DNA from: an uncultured Clostridium sp.
GTDB taxonomy: Bacteria; Bacillota_A; Clostridia; TANB77; CAG-508
Direction: 5' to 3'
DNA: 64,000 bases
Assembly (NCBI GenBank): GCA_930980675.1
Contig: CAKNIU010000002.1
Span: 1-64,000 of the forward strand
Numbering within the stretch: the stretch's first letter is position 1; the number at the start of each line of letters is the position of its first letter. This document shows, in pieces, positions 63,285-64,000 of this stretch. Below the pieces are notes generated by a model. It saw nothing but the letters and a program-made list of their open reading frames with translations, did no database searches and was not told the DNA's origin. A program made the position numbers and the translations under genes.

Positions 63285-64000
63285 TTGAAAAAAGAAAATG
63301 AAAATAACAATTCAGTAAAAGTTAAAAAAAGAACTAGAAAAAGAACAATAATAGTTTTGGCAATCTTAGTAATTGCACTTATTGCTTTATATGTATATGT
63401 AAGAGGTAGTTACCTTGAATTCAAAGCTATTGGCGAAAATTATATACCAGTATTTTGGAGAAACTTAACATATTCACTACTTACTTTTGCGGTTAACTTT
63501 ATATTTTTATATTGTGCTTTCTATTTTACAAATAGAACACTAAAAAAAGGACTTAAGGTATTTTTTGATGATGAAAAGAAAGAAATGCCAAAGTTTCCAA
63601 ATAAATCAGTTTCATTTATAATAGCACTTATAGGAAGTATTGCTACAACTCAATTTTTTCTAAACAACATCTTACTATGTTTTAGCAATTCACAATTTGG
63701 TAGCACAGATTTAGTATTTGGAATGGATATTTCATATTTCATGTTCCAAAGACCTTTTATAACATTCTTATTATCATATTTGCTTATAGTAGTTGTTGCT
63801 ACAATTATTTATGCGGTTGTATATGCGCTAATTGTTTTAAACATTAGCTTTGAGGGAGTTGCGCGTGAGTCAATCAAAAAGGTTGATTTAGTTTCTAAAC
63901 TTGGCTCAAGAGTTAAGCTAATTGCTATATTATTAGGACTATTTGTATTCTTCTCTATGGTGCAAAATATAGGCAATGAGAGATTCTTAACAATAGAATT
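63285..64000 (+). CDS. UPF0182 family membrane protein, 5' part only
   Basis: Open reading frame running off the window end, so only the first 238 residues are seen. TTG start at 63285, with AAGGAGGAG ending seven bases before. Basic head MKKENENNNSVKVKKRTRKR, then membrane helices at about 22-42, 65-83, 108-125 and 158-185. STDLVFGMDISYFMFQRPF is the recognised UPF0182 block (usually DP-x-FG-x-D-I-x-F-Y). Full family members are about 900 residues, and their function is not known. Confidence 0.8.
   Translation, partial: MKKENENNNSVKVKKRTRKRTIIVLAILVIALIALYVYVRGSYLEFKAIGENYIPVFWRNLTYSLLTFAVNFIFLYCAFYFTNRTLKKGLKVFFDDEKKEMPKFPNKSVSFIIALIGSIATTQFFLNNILLCFSNSQFGSTDLVFGMDISYFMFQRPFITFLLSYLLIVVVATIIYAVVYALIVLNISFEGVARESIKKVDLVSKLGSRVKLIAILLGLFVFFSMVQNIGNERFLTIE

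Overview
The window is AT-rich DNA from a Gram-positive, endospore-forming bacterium, most likely an uncultured member of the class Clostridia. The evidence is a Gram-positive PolC, a cotJABC spore-coat operon, a class B sortase with sorting signals, LytR-CpsA-Psr ligases, and a dockerin/cohesin pair. I cannot name a genus. No CRISPR array, insertion sequence or prophage was seen. No stretch longer than about 300 bases lacks both a gene and a recognisable signal.

Region by region. 0.2-9.3 kb is the conserved housekeeping run pyrH-frr-uppS-cdsA-rseP-polC, without the dxr and ispG genes that often sit in it; a small DUF1294-like membrane gene follows. 9.4-12 kb holds pyk and a YcxB-like membrane protein. 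12-14.2 kb is on the minus strand: a VbhA-like antitoxin, a Fic toxin, and cotJA-cotJB-cotJC with a frameshift in cotJC. 14.3-25.4 kb returns to the plus strand: a tiny membrane ORF, a flavodoxin-like reductase, a TsaB-RimI fusion, a Lon-type protease, sortase B with a 1429-residue CAP/Ig-repeat surface protein, and ychF. A DUF4143 ATPase follows.

26.9-60.3 kb is a large cell-surface polysaccharide locus with two parts. The first (26.9-33.75 kb) has a GT4-Alg14 fusion, an Alg13-like partner, a TupA-type ATP-grasp protein, a GT2, an EpsG-type polymerase and a frameshifted flippase. The second (34.3-60.3 kb) has two LCP ligases around a priming glycosyl-phosphotransferase, a UDP-sugar dehydrogenase, MBOAT and DHHW O-acetylation proteins, several glycosyltransferases, a polymerase/ligase, an intact flippase, UDP-galactopyranose mutase, and the Wzz-like/BY-kinase/PHP-phosphatase control trio. 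A monofunctional transglycosylase, a tRNA-Gly (minus strand), ftsY and the start of a UPF0182 protein close the window.

Two parts of the polysaccharide locus are unexpected. (1) A membrane-acyltransferase gene overlaps a 3-hydroxyacyl-CoA dehydrogenase gene, which is followed 4 bases later by a thiolase gene. This looks like on-site synthesis of a 3-hydroxyacyl group, such as 3-hydroxybutyryl, to decorate the glycan. (2) A beta-helix protein ending in a textbook dockerin is encoded 13 bases before a cell-wall-anchored protein with a cohesin-like domain and an IPQTG sorting signal. This suggests a one-cohesin device that holds a glycan-modifying protein on the surface. The Ugd, MBOAT, DHHW and beta-helix set also resembles the logic of alginate synthesis, modification and acetylation. 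These functional readings are inferences; the domain assignments come from motifs visible in the sequence.
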